Shown: positions 33,402 to 46,324, counted from the stretch's first letter. The stretch: DNA of 64,000 bases from Limnoperna fortunei (GCA_944474755.1 OX104117.1:44781222-44845221), one strand, 5' to 3'. Notes: generated by a model from the sequence alone, not told the origin. Translations and numbers: made by a program.

Positions 33402-35770
33402 AACTTATCTTTAAAATATATGAAGAAATGTTATATTAAAACTGTAAAAAAGGAAAAGAAATCCTCATGGACAAATTCTCAGTTTATGTCTCTAAGAAAT
33501 ACTGTTAATTTATATAATAAAAAAAATGACCAGAATTTAAGAATAACTTTTTTAAAACTTATTCCAAAATAACTTAAGAAAATGTCTAAAATTATGAAAA
33601 GAAATCACAAACAAAAATATTATTAATACAATAAACAATATTAACCCAATGAGAGTACAGAATTTTGGAAAATTTTTAATTAATATTATAAATGAAAATG
33701 AATGTAAAAATGAACCTAAAATAGATTTAAATCAATTTGCCAATCATTTTAAAAATCAAGGTAACCCTCAAGAGATTATTAAACAGTTTGAATCCTAGGT
33801 AAATAACAATCTTTTAATAGAAGAACAAAACCTACTTGAACAAAATACAGATATACCTATTACAATAACAAAAATTAAAAAACAAATAAAAAAATTAAAA
33901 AATGGAAAAAGTAGTGGACCAGATCTTATTTGCTTCGAAGTTATTAAACCCAGTAGTACTGTAATGCTAACAGCTTTAGCCAATTTTTTAATCTTATCCT
34001 TAATACAACATTATACATGTATCCTGAAAATGGAATAAATCATTTATTATTCCAATATTTAAAAGTGGAAATACAACAAACCTTTCAAATTATAGAGGTA
34101 TCTTACTAACGAACTGTTTAAATAAATTATTTAATTCTATAATTAATAATAGATTATTTGATATCTTTCAAAACAAAATTGATACATCACAATTTGGTTT
34201 TCGAACAAACCACAGAACCTCAGACAGCATATTTATCGTCAAAACCTTACTAAATAAATATATAAACATAGAAAAAAATTATTTGGATGTTTCATAGATC
34301 TTAAAAAAGCATTTGATTCTGTATGGAGAAATGGGCTTCTGTATAAACTTGTTCAAAATAAAAAATAGGATATAAAATATATAATGTGATTAAAAATATG
34401 TATAGCAAAACTGTAGCTTAAGTTAAATACAATTTTTTTATATGTGATAATATCCTTATAGACAGAGGCATAAAACAAAGGGATAATTTAAGTTCCTTGT
34501 TATTTAATATTTATATCAATGATATTCCAAGTGTATTTGATACTAACTGTAAACCAGTTTCACTAAAAGATATGTCTTTAAATTGTCTTATGCTAGCTGA
34601 TGACATACTACTTTTGTCAGAATCACCTGATGGACTACAAAAATCTATTGATAGACTACATTAGTACTGTGAGAATTGGTAACTTTTAATAAATGCCAAC
34701 AAAACTAAAATTATGATATTTCAACAAAAAAAATATTTTTAATACAAAAGATGATTTCTATTTAGGCACAGAAAAATTGGAAAAAGTATTTAAGTACAGA
34801 TATTTAGGAAACATCATAGAAGCCTCTGGAAAATTTCACTCAACCCACTTTGAATTATCAAAAAAGGAAACAAAGTAATGTTTAGAATGTTCAAATATCT
34901 ACAACCCTTAAACAATATTTTAATAAATATTTATAAAAAGTTATTTGATTCATTTGTTAAACCAATCTTAATGTATAACTCTGAAATTTGGTACATGGAC
35001 TTCTATGAAAAAATTATTAAAGCATCTAAACGGGGAGAAGAAAATAATTTTGATCAAATTTCATTAAAAGATACTAGTTTCATTGAAAAGGTAAATCTAA
35101 CATTTTGTAAATACACATTAGGTTTGAGCAAACAGTATGTAAACATAGCAGCAAGAGATGAATTAGCTCAATATTCTGTAGATACATTTATTAAAATGCA
35201 GTCAATCAAATACCTAATAAGACTTCTACACCATACTAGTAATCCTTTGCTAGTTTATGCATTCTTATTATCACAGTCTTTATATGTACATAATATATGC
35301 AGTTCAAATAATATGGAATAACTAAAAAATATGAATATTAAAGATAACGGTTACTATGTAAAATGCTATTTTCAAAAACGAAAAAAACTTAAACCAGAAA
35401 ATAGAATATATTTGTATAGTAAAATAAAAACTGAATATAACATAGATGAATATTGTTAAAAACAAACTTTGATAACAGTAGAAATATCTGTAAAATGAGA
35501 ACAAGTGATCATTTCCTTGAAATTGAAAAAGGAGACCAGATAGACTATATCCAGTGTGTTCTAACAATGTATTAGAAAATGAAATTCACTACTTTTTCGA
35601 TTGTCCGAAATACTCCGATATAAAATTTTTTTAGAAAATAATATTAAAAATAGCTATGAATATGATATAAATAAATATATAAATATAATGTCTTCTTGGA
35701 GTCATTTCAGTTTGTTGCTCCATTTATTAAAAATTCTTTAATACTGAGAAAAGTGGACCTGAAGATTGCA
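32540..35770 (+). pseudogene. APE-type LINE, decayed but nearly full ORF2
   Basis: Consecutive pieces of a non-LTR retrotransposon ORF2. Endonuclease: GGIIIYVKNKN near 32622, a GDFN-like block mutated to MGNCNSRT near 32803, and a C-terminal block RILNGRYIGDL, VVDYAIASE and SDHNQLSL (32990-33170). Reverse transcriptase: GPDLICFEVIKP near 33915, NYRGILLTNCLNKLFN near 34090, FGFRTNHRTSDS near 34193, LKKAFDSVW near 34300, LLFNIYINDIP near 34498 and the catalytic LADD (DD at 34599-34604). C terminus: a 147-codon frame 34878-35321 and a cysteine/histidine end (EIHYFFDCPKYSD near 35585). Many stops. The clade is uncertain. Confidence 0.75.
33371..33400 (+). repeat. (TA)n microsatellite inside the LINE
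   Basis: About 15 TA dinucleotides interrupt the LINE between endonuclease and reverse transcriptase. Confidence 0.9.
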
Positions 35771-36584
35771 TGATTCTACTACATGATCTATATGTTGCTA
35801 ATTTTTGTTTATGTATGCCTTTAACCCTTCACGGGGTATAACTGTGCTTTATTTGACATTCTGAGTATCCAAAAGAAGATATGCAACGATTTTCTTAAAT
35901 ACTACCTGATCGCATGTACTTAAACATGTCATTGACCAGTTTCATCTATTCATCTTTAGTTATAACAAAAGTTTTCTTGGAATAATTTTATCAATTTCTA
36001 CATCATATTATAATATTATATAATTTGCCTTACCTAAACACGCTTATGATTAAATTCAACAGTAAAACGTTTGCAATGACAAAGTAAAATCCAAGCAGTA
36101 TAGGATTAACATATCTGCTGACAGCTGTTGGACATCTGGGCTTCATGTTTGTAGAGTAAATAGTCACATTAAAAGAGCACATTGGTTCTTCAACTGCAAT
36201 TAGTCAAATAGCAAATGGTTAATTGCATCATTACGTCGATCTCTGTTCTCGATCTGAATATTTTAGAATGGGCTAAAATACAAAGGAACAGTTCGTTATT
36301 GTTTATTTTGATGAAAAAGCCGTAAAGATAAAAAAAAAATCATCTATATTTGTCGCTTTAAAGGTGCCGGATTTTACTTGTATACCAAGTGTGCAGACCT
36401 ATTTACAATACTGCAGACGATTTTTCTCCTCTTTTGACCAAGAACAAGTGTTGTTTTCCGGGGAGAGTAGTAGTATTCTCCATTATTTCTATCGTATCGA
36501 CTTTTATCTATTATTGATTAATTCAGTATAAATTAATACTAAACAGACTTATTGTAGACAAAAAAGGCACGGAACGACGAAAGG
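35771..36584. other. Stretch without recognisable genes
   Basis: AT-rich; no motif recognised. Confidence 0.4.
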
Positions 36585-36596
36585 TCAAACCATATA

Positions 36597-36862
36597 GGGG
36601 CCTCGGTGGCCGAGTGGTCAAGGTAGTTCGTCTACTAATGATCACGTGGTCTGTCAACACTGAGATTGCGGGTTCGATTCTCACTGCAGGCAGGGTGTAC
36701 TCGACTCCAATCTTAATTGACAAGGATTGCCAGTTTTCCTACCGCAGGTCGGGGGTTTTCTCCGGGTACTCCGGCTTCCTCCCCCAATAAAAACTGGACG
36801 CCATGATATAGCTGAAAAATTGCTGAAAGTGGCGTTAAACACCATCAAACAAACAAAAACAA
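36597..36862 (+). mobile_element. Complete tRNA-derived SINE (266 bp) with target duplication
   Basis: Best-preserved copy: box A tggccgagtgg at 36606-36616, box B ggttcgattc at 36671-36680, full core and a ggcgttaaacacc tail with caaacaaacaaaaa. Flanked by the 12-bp duplication tcaaaccatata at 36585-36596 and 36863-36874. Very close to the copy at 15206, so it is a recent insertion of the same subfamily. Confidence 0.93.
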
Positions 36863-37246
36863 TCAAACCATATAAAGATCCATAAACCAGACAGACACAC
36901 TGTATTGAAATGGATATGTACAAGAACAGATATTTCATTTGTATATTAAGATAATTGGTATTCAGATATTTAGTTGATTGATGCTTAACCTCAAGCAAAA
37001 AATATTTCAGTTGTATTCAGGACGTGAACAATTGCAAATTAAATATATAAACCATGCTTTTATATTAAAATATGATCTCGTACAAATTATAATGTTATAT
37101 ATATATGTACACTTATGAAGAAAAAGGATTTAAAGTATAAATGATTAAACAGCATATTATAATAGGAAAATAATTAGACAGTGAAAATAATTACAGATAA
37201 GTATACTCTACTGTATAAATTAATTTCTTTTAAAAATATGAAATTG

Positions 37247-37507
37247 TTTGTTTGAATGATGTTTAACGCCACTTACAGCCATGTTTCAGCTACTTGATGA
37301 CGTCTGGTTTTTATTGGGGGATGAAGCCAGAGTACTCGTAGAAAAACCCCGACCCTTCGGTAGGAAAACTGACAATCATTTTCAATTAAGATTGGAGTCG
37401 AGTACGCACTACCCGCAGTGAAACTCGAACCCGCCACCCCTGTGTTGACAGACAACTTGATTACTAGTAGACGAACTACCTTAACCCCTCGGCCACCGAG
37501 GCGCCAC
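37247..37507 (-). mobile_element. tRNA-derived SINE, minus strand, with target duplication
   Basis: Inverted copy: tail at 37247 (tttgtttgaatg), tRNA-like head ending at 37507 (rc ggcgcctcggtggccgag). Flanking duplication tatgaaattg at 37237-37246 and 37508-37517. Diverged in core and box B compared with 36597. Confidence 0.88.
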
Positions 37508-37517
37508 TATGAAATTG

Positions 37518-39190
37518 TAAACAAGCTAGTATTCAAAAGTTACCGAATATGGACCATGTAAAAATATCCATTAAGATATGATGGTTTATAATATATGGAC
37601 TGTTTCATTGACATACTCGAGTCTCTTGGTTCGATACTTAAAATATGACCAAGACACCACCTTGTTAAAACATTTAATGAAGTTGATAATGAATTTTGAG
37701 GTCTTAACCTCTCAGTTAGTATACACAATTTTTCTAAAAATATAATTTAAAATAACTAAAAAGGGTTTTTACGTAAATAACGATGTAAGATTACAGAAAA
37801 AGTCAATCTGTATCCCAATAGATACCAAAGATTTCAGCTAAATTCGAACTATTTTCAGAATGAATTGGTTTTTAACTTAGCAATGTGCTTAAGCATAGAG
37901 ACCCGATAATAAATCGGAACAGATCTTCTGATAAAGCAACAATTTTCAGTTCAAGAAGAGTAGCTTGGGCTTCAGCATTAAATACTGAAGATGCAGTTGA
38001 TATGCGGCGAGATTTAACGCTTTGTTCAAAGACAGCGACTGCAACTACTGAATCAATCTGAAAAATACCTGAATGATCAGGGTAGCAAGATTTTATTTAT
38101 GTAAAATGTTATATAATCAAAGAGTTTGTGGCGGACTTCTTGTCCTCTGAAATCCTAAATCCCGGTTTGGTTTATCCATAAGGAATTTGGAGGAACTTTA
38201 GTAGAGGCTAGTTTATCAAAACGTAAGAATTTCACCGGGGATCTTTTTTCATATGAGAATTTATTTTTATGCCATAATGTTGCATTATATTCTAATGTTT
38301 TTAAAGACTGTTATCTTCAAGAGTCGTGAAAACATTCGGAGCAGGACTTGTAGGATATGTATTTAATTTAGTTGCAATATTTCATCTATATTCAGGACGA
38401 GAACAGGTTAACAAACTATAAATCAATTCGGGAAATGAGATGTACTTAATGCAACAAATTTATGAAAAGTATGATGCATTATGAAGGAACGGAAAATTTT
38501 GTAACGGCTTCAACGTTTGGATTGCTCTATGAGTCAAGTAGACGGACTCTCTCAAGATGATCCCAGAATCCATCTAAGCGAACACAGAGCGATGAGCTCT
38601 ACGGCAATTGTGTGTCACGTGATCAAAGTCTGCTTAATGCTGATATTGACCTTTTCGTCATGAGTCAAAAAACCGTCATAAAGTGAAAGATAAAGAGCAC
38701 AAAAATTAATTTTAAAGGCAGACTTAAAAATAAATTTGACATCGATAAAAAATAAATGTTCTATTTAAAAATAACAACACAAATTTTATACGATTTTTTG
38801 CAATGTGTAAATCGCTCTATTAAAAACTTAAAATCATATGACAATCATGTGACGTCACCATTAAATAGAAAGACGTCATGTGACCACAGGAATTTAGAGG
38901 CCCTGTTATAGGGTGTTCGGAAGTAACGCCAAGTATTAAATGTGGTGCAAACATTATAAATAAATAATTAAACGTCCTATTCCAATGCAAATAATATAGT
39001 GTTTACAAAAATTTACTTGCAAGCTGTTTGTGTTCTGATTTATTTTAAAAATTACAGTCATGACAGTAGCGTGATACATGTACTACGGTTCCGCATAGTG
39101 ACAGGTCCCGTGTTCAATAAAATGAAATATAGACCAATATATACGTAATTTAAAAAAACACAATACAACAAACAAACTAGAACAAGTCAA
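37518..39190. other. Stretch without recognisable genes
   Basis: AT-rich; no coding motif or repeat recognised. Confidence 0.4.
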
Positions 39191-39536
39191 CTAAAACTGT
39201 ACACTTACAAATATCACCAAATCGGCGTATTTATGTCTATGCCCGCCAACATAAAACATCCCACTGTGAATGGAATGTATCCATAAAAACAAACGAATCC
39301 ATAATAATATATTATTTCTCCAAAGAACACATTCTAATCGGACACGTAATTGATCAAACATCCTAATATAGCACATTTGGATATTTTTCGCCAATGCAAA
39401 CAGTATGTCAACGTCACTTTTTTCAATCATGACCCTTAATTTTCATTGGTCATTGGTCGTTTAAAAAGGGCGGGGTCCAAATAGGGGTAATGGGGATAAA
39501 GATAGCAACACTGACCAAAGAGGGGCGGGGACAGTC
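39191..39536 (-). promoter_or_regulatory. Candidate promoter and first exon of an unknown gene
   Basis: On the minus strand two GC boxes (ccccgcccc near 39520-39530 and ccccgccc near 39468-39475) are followed by a TTTAAA and two ccaatg words. An ATG at 39430 then opens a 79-codon frame with a hydrophobic, Trp-rich stretch (LLWIRLFLWIHSIHSGMFY). The frame runs over tttg|gtaagt-type bases at about 39205-39215 that could be a splice donor. This is the only GC-box cluster noticed in the window. No protein family is recognised and no second exon was found. Confidence 0.25.
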
Positions 39537-40951
39537 TGTCCAAAATTGTCTAGATTCTTAATGACGTACAGGTATATGCATCTTACCAAAAGTCTGTTAT
39601 AACTTAATAGATAGATAGATAATTATTTGACTTTCAATAGTAACTTCTTGTTGACGCTATAAGAAAAATAGCAAAGAAAAACGACCGAACAACAAGAGCC
39701 AAAAGTCAAGGGACAGTTAAAAATCCGGATATAGACAAACGCAACACAAATACCAAAAACACTAAAAACAGCAAGAGAGTAACCTGAACCCAATAAAAAC
39801 CATGGGTACATGTATACATGATAGTGAAATAGTGTAATCGATGAACAAAAGTAAAACAAGGAATTGTGCAAAAAATTAAAAAAAAATAATAAAGAACTAT
39901 ATTATCTGTGCTCGCATTTTGGCAATGTCAACTCCATATTACTAAATGAAAAGAGTTAAATTTAGGTGTTAGTTTCCTTTCTTTTCTGTGGGATTAATAA
40001 TAATTATTTTGTAACCAAAATATCTAAGTTCCAAAGCAATTTATCACAACTGAGTATGAAGATCTTCGGGATTATATGAATGATTACCGGGGAAAATCGA
40101 TACGGATCTCATGTCCTTCCCGTCGTACGTTTTTTGGTCTTTAGGTAGTAAATTTCAACTTTGTCTCATTTCCGGTTTTTTACATGCGAACTGAAGATTC
40201 ATACCGTATTAAGGAGCAGAAAGTTTTCTTGGGTAACACACATTTCTTGATCTTAAGCGTCATTTAATGTTGAATTTATTAGAAATTTATATCTTGTATT
40301 TGATTAAAAGAGAACACAATTATTGAGGCCTATTTGTTTAAAATAACCTAAAGTCTATTAAAACTTCCACCCTTGCAATTGGGACATCTTTTGGTGGTTG
40401 GAAAGTACCATACCACTTCCAAAATATATCCAAACCTTTGAAAATTGAACACACTCTTTTCAACTACACCAAATTACTCATAATCCATCATATTTCATGC
40501 AATTTTATATAAATGTTTTTTCAAAGATTCTTATTTCCAATAAATCCAAAATGCATTACAATAACAGGAAAAAAAGGCAAAAAAAATTACGAAGGAAAAA
40601 CACAATTTTATGGGAAATAACGAGATGCGAAAGAACATTAATTGTGGTATCGTACATTATTACTAAGTCAAAGTCGGGCGGGAACCCACTTAAATTGTCT
40701 TGATTCCGCTTAGTTAAAATGTCGCGTAATGCTTGGCGATTTGTGAATGATTCTATCCATTCCCAATATAGATTATAATTAAGACACTTTGCTAAATATC
40801 AAACACACGCAACATTTTTAAGGTGGAAATTTGAAAGGTAAACGCAAAATGCTTCTTGGTCAGTTCACCGTACTACTCTTCTGTACACACGGTCTCTAAC
40901 TGGGCGCTCTAGACACAGGCATCTAGTCGCCTACCAGAAATTTTTTTGTCA
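39537..40951. other. Stretch without recognisable genes
   Basis: Contains a short gata run near 39610. Otherwise there is no recognised motif up to the satellite. Confidence 0.4.
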
Positions 40952-41206
40952 TATGACGGTGTTTCTTGTCATAAATTTACACATAGACTGACCAACGAAT
41001 GGCCTTAGTCATTGAGTGTCAATATAAATAAATAACGTGAACAATCACAACATATTCATCTTAAACTTTCTCATTTTAAATTAACCCAAAACTTTTTTAA
41101 TAGTTGCTTCTCAGTCCGCTAACCGGGGACGTGCCGTGCTGTTACTTGGCTTTGCTCAAATATTCCAACAAGATGTAATCAAAATTATCAAGGTGACAAA
41201 TTCATT

Positions 41207-41250
41207 ACGCCAGACGCGCGTTTCGTCTACATAAGACTCATCAGTGGCGT
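41207..41250 (-). ncRNA. Type I hammerhead ribozyme, unit 1
   Basis: Read on the minus strand: stem I strand ACGCCA, core CUGAUGA, stem II GUCU/AGAC with loop UAUGU, core GAAA, a very short stem III (ACG/CGU) and the cleavage triplet GUC, then stem I partner UGGCGU pairing fully with ACGCCA. All invariant core positions are present. Cleavage is predicted between 41213 and 41212. The minimal stem III is known from Schistosoma and newt hammerheads, which act best as dimers; a tandem array supplies that. Confidence 0.92.
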
Positions 41251-41755
41251 TTAACTATAAATGTTTAAGATATTCTTCATTGGGAGATGGAATAATATTT
41301 TTCTCATTGGGAGATGGAATAATATAAGTCCACTGGGATCGTGTAAATACACAATACAGGCAGTTCAAAATATTATATAAAGGGTCTAAAAGAATGCTGC
41401 TGAACCAGTACACTTATTTAGTATCGGATCGACAAACATGACGATACAGCATAAACAAAAAATAATAATATACAAGTCTAGAAGATTATGCAACGATACA
41501 TATGACGGTGTTTCTTGTCATAAATTTAGACACAGACTAACCAACGAATGGCCGTAGTCATTGAGTGTCAATATAAATAAATAACGTGAACAATCACAAC
41601 ATATTCATCTTAAACTTTCTCATTTTAAATTAACCCAAAACTTTTTTAATAGTTGCTTCTCAGTCCGCTAACCGGGGACGTGCCGTGCTGTTACTTGCCT
41701 TTGCTCAAATATTCCAACAAGATGTAATCAAAATTATCAAGGTGACAAATTCATT

Positions 41756-41799
41756 ACGCCAGACGCGCGTTTCGTCTACATAAGACTCATCAGTGGCGT
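41756..41799 (-). ncRNA. Hammerhead ribozyme, unit 2
   Basis: Core identical to unit 1. Predicted cleavage 41762/41761. Confidence 0.9.
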
Positions 41800-42304
41800 T
41801 TAACTATAAATGTTTAAGATATTCTTCATTGGGAGATGGAATAATATTTTTCTCATTGGGAGATGGAATAATATAAGTCCACTGGGATCGTGTAAATACA
41901 CAATACAGGCAGTTCAAAATATTATATAAAGGGTCTAAAAGAATGCTGCTGAACCAGTACACTTATTTAGTATCGGATCGACAAACATGACGATACAGCA
42001 TAAACAAAAAATAATAATATACAAGTCTAGAAGAGTATGCAACGATACATATGACGGTGTTTCTTGTCATAAATTTAGACACAGACTGACCAACGAATGG
42101 CCGTAGTCATTGAGTGTCAATATAAATAAATAACGTGAACAATCACAACATATTCATCTTAAACTTTCTCATTTTAAATTAACCCAAAACTTTTTTAATA
42201 GTTGCTTCTCAGTCCGCTAACCGGGGACGTGCCGTGCTGTTACTTGGCTTTGCTCAAATATTCCAACAACATGTAATCAAAATTATCAAGGTGACAAATT
42301 CATT

Positions 42305-42348
42305 ACGCCAGACGCGCGTTTCGTCTACATAAGACTCATCAGTGGCGT
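42305..42348 (-). ncRNA. Hammerhead ribozyme, unit 3
   Basis: Core intact. Predicted cleavage 42311/42310. The 3-bp unit deletion lies outside it. Confidence 0.9.
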
Positions 42349-42850
42349 TTAACTATAAATGTTTAAGATATTCTTCATTGGGAGATGGAATATTTTTTTC
42401 ATTGGGAGATGGAATAATATAAGTCCACTGGGATCGTGTAAATACACAATACAGGCAGTTCAAAATATTATATAAAGGGTCTAAAAGAATGCTGCTGAAC
42501 CAGTACACTTATTTAGTATCGGATCGACAAACATGACGATACAGCATAAACAAAAAATAATAATATACAAGTCTAGAAGATTATGCAACGATACATATGA
42601 CGGTGTTTCTTGTCATAAATTTAGACACAGACTGACCAACGAATGGCCTTAGTCATTGAGTGTCAATATAAATAAATAACGTGAACAATCACAACATATT
42701 CATCTTAAACTTTCTCATTTTAAATTAACCCAAAACTTTTTTAATAGTTGCTTCTCAGTCCGCTAACCGGGGACGTGCCGTGCTGTTACTTGGCTTTGCT
42801 CAAATATTCCAACAAGATGTAATCAAAATTATCAAGGTGACAAATTCATT

Positions 42851-42894
42851 ACGCCAGACGCGCGTTTCGTCTACATAAGACTCATCAGTGGCGT
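42851..42894 (-). ncRNA. Hammerhead ribozyme, unit 4
   Basis: Core intact. Predicted cleavage 42857/42856. Confidence 0.9.
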
Positions 42895-43399
42895 TTAACT
42901 ATAAATGTTTAAGATATTCTTCATTGGGAGATGGAATAATATTTTTCTCATTGGGAGATGGAATAATATAAGTCCACTGGGATCGTGTAAATACACAATA
43001 CAGGCAGTTCAAAATATTATATAAAGGGTCTAAAAGAATGCTGCTTAACCAGTACACTTATTTAGTATCGGATCGACAAACATGACGATACAGCATAAAC
43101 AAAAAATAATAATATACAAGTCTAGAAGATTATGCAACGATACATATGACGGTGTTTCTTGTCATAAATTTAGACACAGACTGACCAACGAATGGCCGTA
43201 GTCATTGAGTGTCAATATAAATGAATAACGTGAACAATCACAACATATTCATCTTAAACTTTCTCATTTTAAATTAACCCAAAACTTTTTTAATAGTTGC
43301 TTCTCAGTCCGCTAACCGGGGACGTGCCGTGCTGTTACTTGGCTTTGCTCAAATATTCCAACAAGATGTAATCAAAATTATCAAGGTGACAAATTCATT

Positions 43400-43443
43400 A
43401 CGCCAGACGCGCGTTTCGTCTACATAAGACTCATCAGTGGCGT
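43400..43443 (-). ncRNA. Hammerhead ribozyme, unit 5
   Basis: Core intact. Predicted cleavage 43406/43405. Confidence 0.9.
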
Positions 43444-43948
43444 TTAACTATAAATGTTTAAGATATTCTTCATTGGGAGATGGAATAATATTTTTCTCAT
43501 TGGGAGATGGAATAATATAAGTCCACTGGGATCGTGTAAATACACAATACAGGCAGTTCAAAATATTATATAAAGGGTCTAAAAGAATGCTGCTGAACCA
43601 GTACACTTATTTAGTATCGGATCGACAAACATGACGATACAGCATAAACAAAAAATAATAATATACAAGTCTAGAAGATTATGCAACGATACATATGACG
43701 GTGTTTCTTGTCATAAATTTAGACACAGACTGACCAACGAATGGCCGTAGTCATTGAGTGTCAATATAAATAAATAATGTGAACAATCACAACATATTCA
43801 TCTTAAACTTTCTCATTTTAAATTAACCCAAAACTTTTTTAATAGTTGCTTCTCAGTCCGCTAACCGGGGACGTGCCGTGCTGTTACTTGGCTTTGCTCA
43901 AATATTCCAACAAGATGTAATCAAAATTATCAAGGTGACAAATTCATT

Positions 43949-43992
43949 ACGCCAGACTCGCGCTTCGTCTACATAAGACTCATCAGTGGCGT
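43949..43992 (-). ncRNA. Hammerhead ribozyme, unit 6, mutated at GAAA and stem III
   Basis: The minus strand reads GAAGCGCGAGUC instead of GAAACGCGCGUC: the last A of GAAA is G and a stem III base is changed. The pair next to the cleavage site becomes G-U and stem III loses a pair, so activity is probably lost or reduced. Confidence 0.85.
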
Positions 43993-44497
43993 TTAACTAT
44001 AAATGTTTAAGATATTCTTCATTGGGAGATGGAATAATATTTTTTTCATTGGGAGATGGAATAATATAAGTCCACTGGGATCGTGTAAATACACAATACA
44101 GGCAGTTCAAAATATTATATAAAGGGTCTAAAAGAATGCTGCTGAACCAGTACACTTATTTAGTATCGGATCGACAAACATGACGATACAGCATAAACAA
44201 AAAATAATAATATACAAGTCTAGAAGATTATGCAACGATACATATGACGGTGTTTCTTGTCATAAATTTAGACACAGACTGACCAACGAATGGCCTTAGT
44301 CATTGAGTGTCAATATAAATAAATAACGTGAACAATCACAACATATTCATCTTAAACTTTCTCATTTTAAATTAACCCAAAACTTTTTTAATAGTTGCTT
44401 CTCAGTCCGCTAACCGGGGACGTGCCGTGCTGTTACTTGGCTTTGCTCAAATATTCCAACAAGATTTAATTAAAATTATCAAGGTGACAAATTCATT

Positions 44498-44541
44498 ACG
44501 CCAGACGCGCGTTTCGTCTACATAAGACTCATCAGTGGCGT
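44498..44541 (-). ncRNA. Hammerhead ribozyme, unit 7
   Basis: Core intact. Predicted cleavage 44504/44503. Confidence 0.9.
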
Positions 44542-45046
44542 TTAACTATAAATGTTTAAGATATTCTTCATTGGGAGATGGAATAATATTTTTTTCATTG
44601 GGAGATGGAATAATATAAGTCCACTGGGATCGTGTAACTACACAATACAGGCAGTTCAAAATATTATATAAAGGGTCTAAAAGAATGCTGCTGAACCAGT
44701 ACACTTATTTAGTATCGGATCGACAAACATGACGATACAGCATAAACAAAAAATAATAATATACAAGTCTAGAAGATTATGCAACGATACATATGACGGT
44801 GTTTCTTGTCATAAATTTAGACACAGACTGACCAACGAATGGCCTTAGTCATTGAGTGTCAATATAAATAAATAACGTGAACAATCACAACATATTCATC
44901 TTAAACTTTCTCATTTTAAATTAACCTAAAACTTTTTTAATAGTTGCTTCTCAGTCCGCTAACCGGGGACGTGCCGTGCTGTTACTTGGCTTTGCTCAAA
45001 TATTCCAACAAGATGTAATCAAAATTATCAAGGTGACAAATTCATT

Positions 45047-45090
45047 ACGCCAGACGCGCGTTTCGTCTACATAAGACTCATCAGTGGCGT
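45047..45090 (-). ncRNA. Hammerhead ribozyme, unit 8
   Basis: Core intact. Predicted cleavage 45053/45052. Confidence 0.9.
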
Positions 45091-45590
45091 TTAACTATAA
45101 ATGTTTAAGATATTCTTCATTGGGAGATGGAATAATATTTTTCTCATTGGGAGATGGAATAATATAAGTCCACTGGGATCGTGTAAATACACAATACAGG
45201 CAGTTCAAAATATTATATAAAGGGTCTAAAAGAATGCTGCTGAACCAGTACACTTATTTAGTATCGGATCGACAAACATGACGATACAGCATAAACAAAA
45301 AATAATAATATACAAGTCTAGAAGATTATGCAACGATACATATGACGGTGTTTCTTGTCATAAATTTAGACACAGACTGACCAACGAATGGCCTTAGTCA
45401 TTGAGTGTCAATATAAATAAATAACGTGAACAATCACAACATATTCATCTTAAACTTTCTCATTTTAAATTAACCCAAAACTTTTTTAATAGTTGCTTCT
45501 CAGTCCGCTAACCGGGGACGTGCCGTGCTGTTACTTGGCTTTGCTCAAATATTCCAACAAGATGTAATCAAAATTATCAAGGTGACAAAT

Positions 45591-45707
45591 GAAAAAAATA
45601 TTATTCCATCTCCCAATGAAGAATATCTTAAACATTTATAGTTAAACGCCACTGATGAGTCTTATGTAGACGAAACGCGCGTCTGGCGTAATGAATTTGT
45701 CACCTTG
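45591..45707 (+). repeat. 117-bp inverted insertion within unit 9
   Basis: After ggtgacaaat (ending 45590) the sequence switches to the reverse complement of unit bases, from the gggagatggaataat block back to ccttgat, until 45707. It then resumes at ctgttacttgg, re-duplicating 63 bp. 117 + 63 = 180 bp accounts exactly for the 729-bp spacing. Confidence 0.9.
45646..45689 (+). ncRNA. Inverted hammerhead ribozyme (plus strand)
   Basis: Full intact core on the plus strand: ACGCCA 45646-45651, CTGATGA 45652-45658, stem II, GAAA, GTC ending 45683, TGGCGT 45684-45689. It is the only copy that would cleave plus-strand transcripts, between 45683 and 45684. Confidence 0.92.
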
Positions 45708-45775
45708 CTGTTACTTGGCTTTGCTCAAATATTCCAACAAGATGTAATCAAAATTATCAAGGTGACAAATTCATT

Positions 45776-45819
45776 ACGCCAGACGCGCGTTTCGTCTACA
45801 TAAGACTCATCAGTGGCGT
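45776..45819 (-). ncRNA. Hammerhead ribozyme, unit 9
   Basis: Core intact, 87 bp beyond the inverted copy; the two could pair as a long hairpin. Predicted cleavage 45782/45781. Confidence 0.9.
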
Positions 45820-46324
45820 TTAACTATAAATGTTTAAGATATTCTTCATTGGGAGATGGAATAATATTTTTCTCATTGGGAGATGGAATAATATAAGTCC
45901 ACTGGGATCGTGTAAATACACAATACAGGCAGTTCAAAATATTATATAAAGGGTCTAAAAGAATGCTGCTGAACCAGTACACTTATTTAGTATCGGATCG
46001 ACAAACATGACGATACAGCATAAACAAAAAATAATAATATACAAGTCTAGAAGATTATGCAACGATACATATGACGGTGTTTCTTGTCATAAATTTAGAC
46101 ACAGACTGACCAACGAATGGCCTTAGTCATTGAGTGTCAATATAAATAAATAACGTGAACAATCACAACATATTCATCTTAAACTTTCTCATTTTAAATT
46201 AACCCAAAACTTTTTTAATAGTTGCTTCTCAGTCCGCTAACCGGGGACGTGCCGTGCTGTTACTTGGCTTTGCTCAAATATTCCAACAAGATTTAATTAA
46301 AATTATCAAGGTGACAAATTCATT

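Noticed and set aside
41201..41250. Alternative ribozyme folding with cleavage after GUA
   Set aside because: That reading pairs CGC with GCG as stem III but leaves stem I unpaired next to the core. The GUC reading pairs stem I completely and uses the canonical triplet.
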